Shown here: positions 53,444 to 53,926 of the stretch, piece after piece | How the letters are laid out: every line of letters begins with the position of its first letter | Position numbering within the stretch: position 1 is the first letter of the stretch | From: Anammoximicrobium sp032229885 | GTDB lineage: Bacteria > Planctomycetota > Planctomycetia > Pirellulales > Pirellulaceae | Assembly (NCBI GenBank): GCA_032229885.1 | Contig: JAVYAJ010000139.1 | Span: forward strand, 1-53,926 | Direction of reading: 5' to 3' | Length of the DNA: 53,926 nucleotides | The notes under the pieces: model-generated | Seen by the model: the letters and a program-made list of their open reading frames with translations, nothing else | What the model was told of the DNA's origin: nothing | Database searches by the model: none | Position numbers and translations under genes: made by a program

Positions 53444-53461
53444 CGCGCTGTCCAATCATAA

Positions 53462-53493
53462 TTCGTGCGATGTTGCGCTTGCCAGCGCACGAA
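53462..53493 (+). terminator. Hairpin after the aldo/keto reductase
   Basis: TTCGTGCG (53462-53469) pairs with CGCACGAA (53486-53493), with an inner GCGC/GCGC pairing. It begins 18 bp after the stop codon. No T-tract follows, so termination is plausible but unproven. Confidence 0.45.
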
Positions 53494-53562
53494 ATCCCCG
53501 CTGCCTGACAATCGGGGCACAGGCGGTTGTCGCTACCCGAAATTCGAGTCTTAGTTCGTATC

Positions 53563-53583
53563 ATGCGCGCACGGTGCGCGCAT
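53563..53583. repeat. Perfect 9-bp hairpin
   Basis: ATGCGCGCA (53563-53571), loop CGG, TGCGCGCAT (53575-53583). It could be a second terminator or part of the repeat array that follows. Confidence 0.6.
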
Positions 53584-53690
53584 CTTGTACACCGGTCTGC
53601 ACATGACACTTTTGGGTTACTAATGACATCCCATGTTAAGTGGAAGCAGCATTGGATGACTGTTGCGCAGCACAGACGACAGAAAGCGTG

Positions 53691-53890
53691 TTGGCCGAAG
53701 GCCATCACCAACGTAGCCTGGGGCAACGCCCCAGGAGTCAGAGATGATAGCACCCATGTTGGCCGAAGGCCAACATCAACGTGTCACCGCGGCCGGGATG
53801 AATATGGCCTTCGGCCAACAGAGGCATGCGCGCGGCGTCAGTCCTGGGGCGTTGCCCCAGGCTACGGTGATCGGAGGCCTTCGGCCAAAC
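53691..53890. repeat. Array of interleaved palindromic repeats
   Basis: Two hairpin types alternate. TTGGCCGAAGGCCA occurs at 53691-53704; ATGTTGGCC-GAA-GGCCAACAT (9-bp perfect stem) at 53756-53776; inverted copies (GGCCTTCGGCCAA) at 53806-53819 and 53876-53889. CCTGGGGC-AAC-GCCCCAGG is at 53717-53735 and its inverted form (GTT loop) at 53843-53861. That gives four and two copies in 200 bp with no open frame. Confidence 0.85.
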
Positions 53891-53926
53891 AGATTCTTGG
53901 GTTGCGGGCACTGGCCCGCGTTAGGA

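Noticed and set aside
1..53926. tRNA or rRNA genes, IS elements, prophage
   Set aside because: No cloverleaf-like TTCGA arm set, rRNA segment, transposase or integrase motif was recognised by eye in any gap; a dedicated scan could still find a short RNA.

Overview
The window is about 54 kb of GC-rich (roughly 63-65 %, estimated by eye) chromosome from a member of the Planctomycetes, most likely the Pirellulales. The evidence is two DUF1559 pseudopilin-like genes each followed by a small lipoprotein gene, two secreted giant or large proteins opening with the planctomycete export motif (LEQRQLLA, LEDRRLLA) and closing with dockerin-type repeats, a MoxR ATPase, many secreted enzymes, and intergenic DNA full of short hairpin repeats. 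No rRNA, tRNA, CRISPR array, IS element or phage gene was seen.

Layout. 1-5000 (minus strand): a frameshifted relic of a secreted protein with a clear terminator, then an SGNH/DUF4886 hydrolase, a lipoprotein and a DUF1559 protein. 5000-10400 (plus): a Tat-exported neutral-ceramidase-like protein and a 1163-aa secreted glycosidase-like protein. 10500-13100: a divergent MnmE-like GTPase facing a DUF697 membrane GTPase. 13400-16660 (plus): thioredoxin reductase, an exported xylose-isomerase-like TIM barrel and MoxR, tightly spaced as an operon. 17250-19750: a small conserved-looking protein, a repeat-rich gap, then a lipoprotein fusing a LolA/DUF2092-like domain to a cysteine-less thioredoxin-like domain. 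19900-24540 (minus): a secreted beta-helix protein, ribosomal protein S20, and a TPR protein.

25478-46619 (plus) is the centrepiece. An 18.5-kb gene encodes a protein of about 6155 aa, followed 58 bp later by an 871-aa metalloprotease-like protein. The giant is a mosaic of pre-peptidase (PPC) domains, beta-helix segments, a choice-of-anchor L domain, a dead metzincin-like domain, an eight-unit 46-residue propeller-like repeat, a von Willebrand A domain, serial beta modules, GEVED and dockerin. Several domains sit inside other domains. The same nesting recurs in the metalloprotease and in the double FAD oxidoreductase at 48594-52028.

46900-52030 (plus) repeats the pairing of the left end: DUF1559 protein, small lipoprotein, exported enzyme (a double FAD-dependent oxidoreductase). 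The window closes with an aldo/keto reductase and a dense array of palindromic repeats.

Functional reading (inference): this is an outward-facing region for breakdown of complex polymers and for building large cell-surface proteins, with a few housekeeping genes (rpsT, trxB, mnmE-like) between. Three export routes are visible: Sec/lipobox, Tat, and the planctomycete LExRxLLA type.
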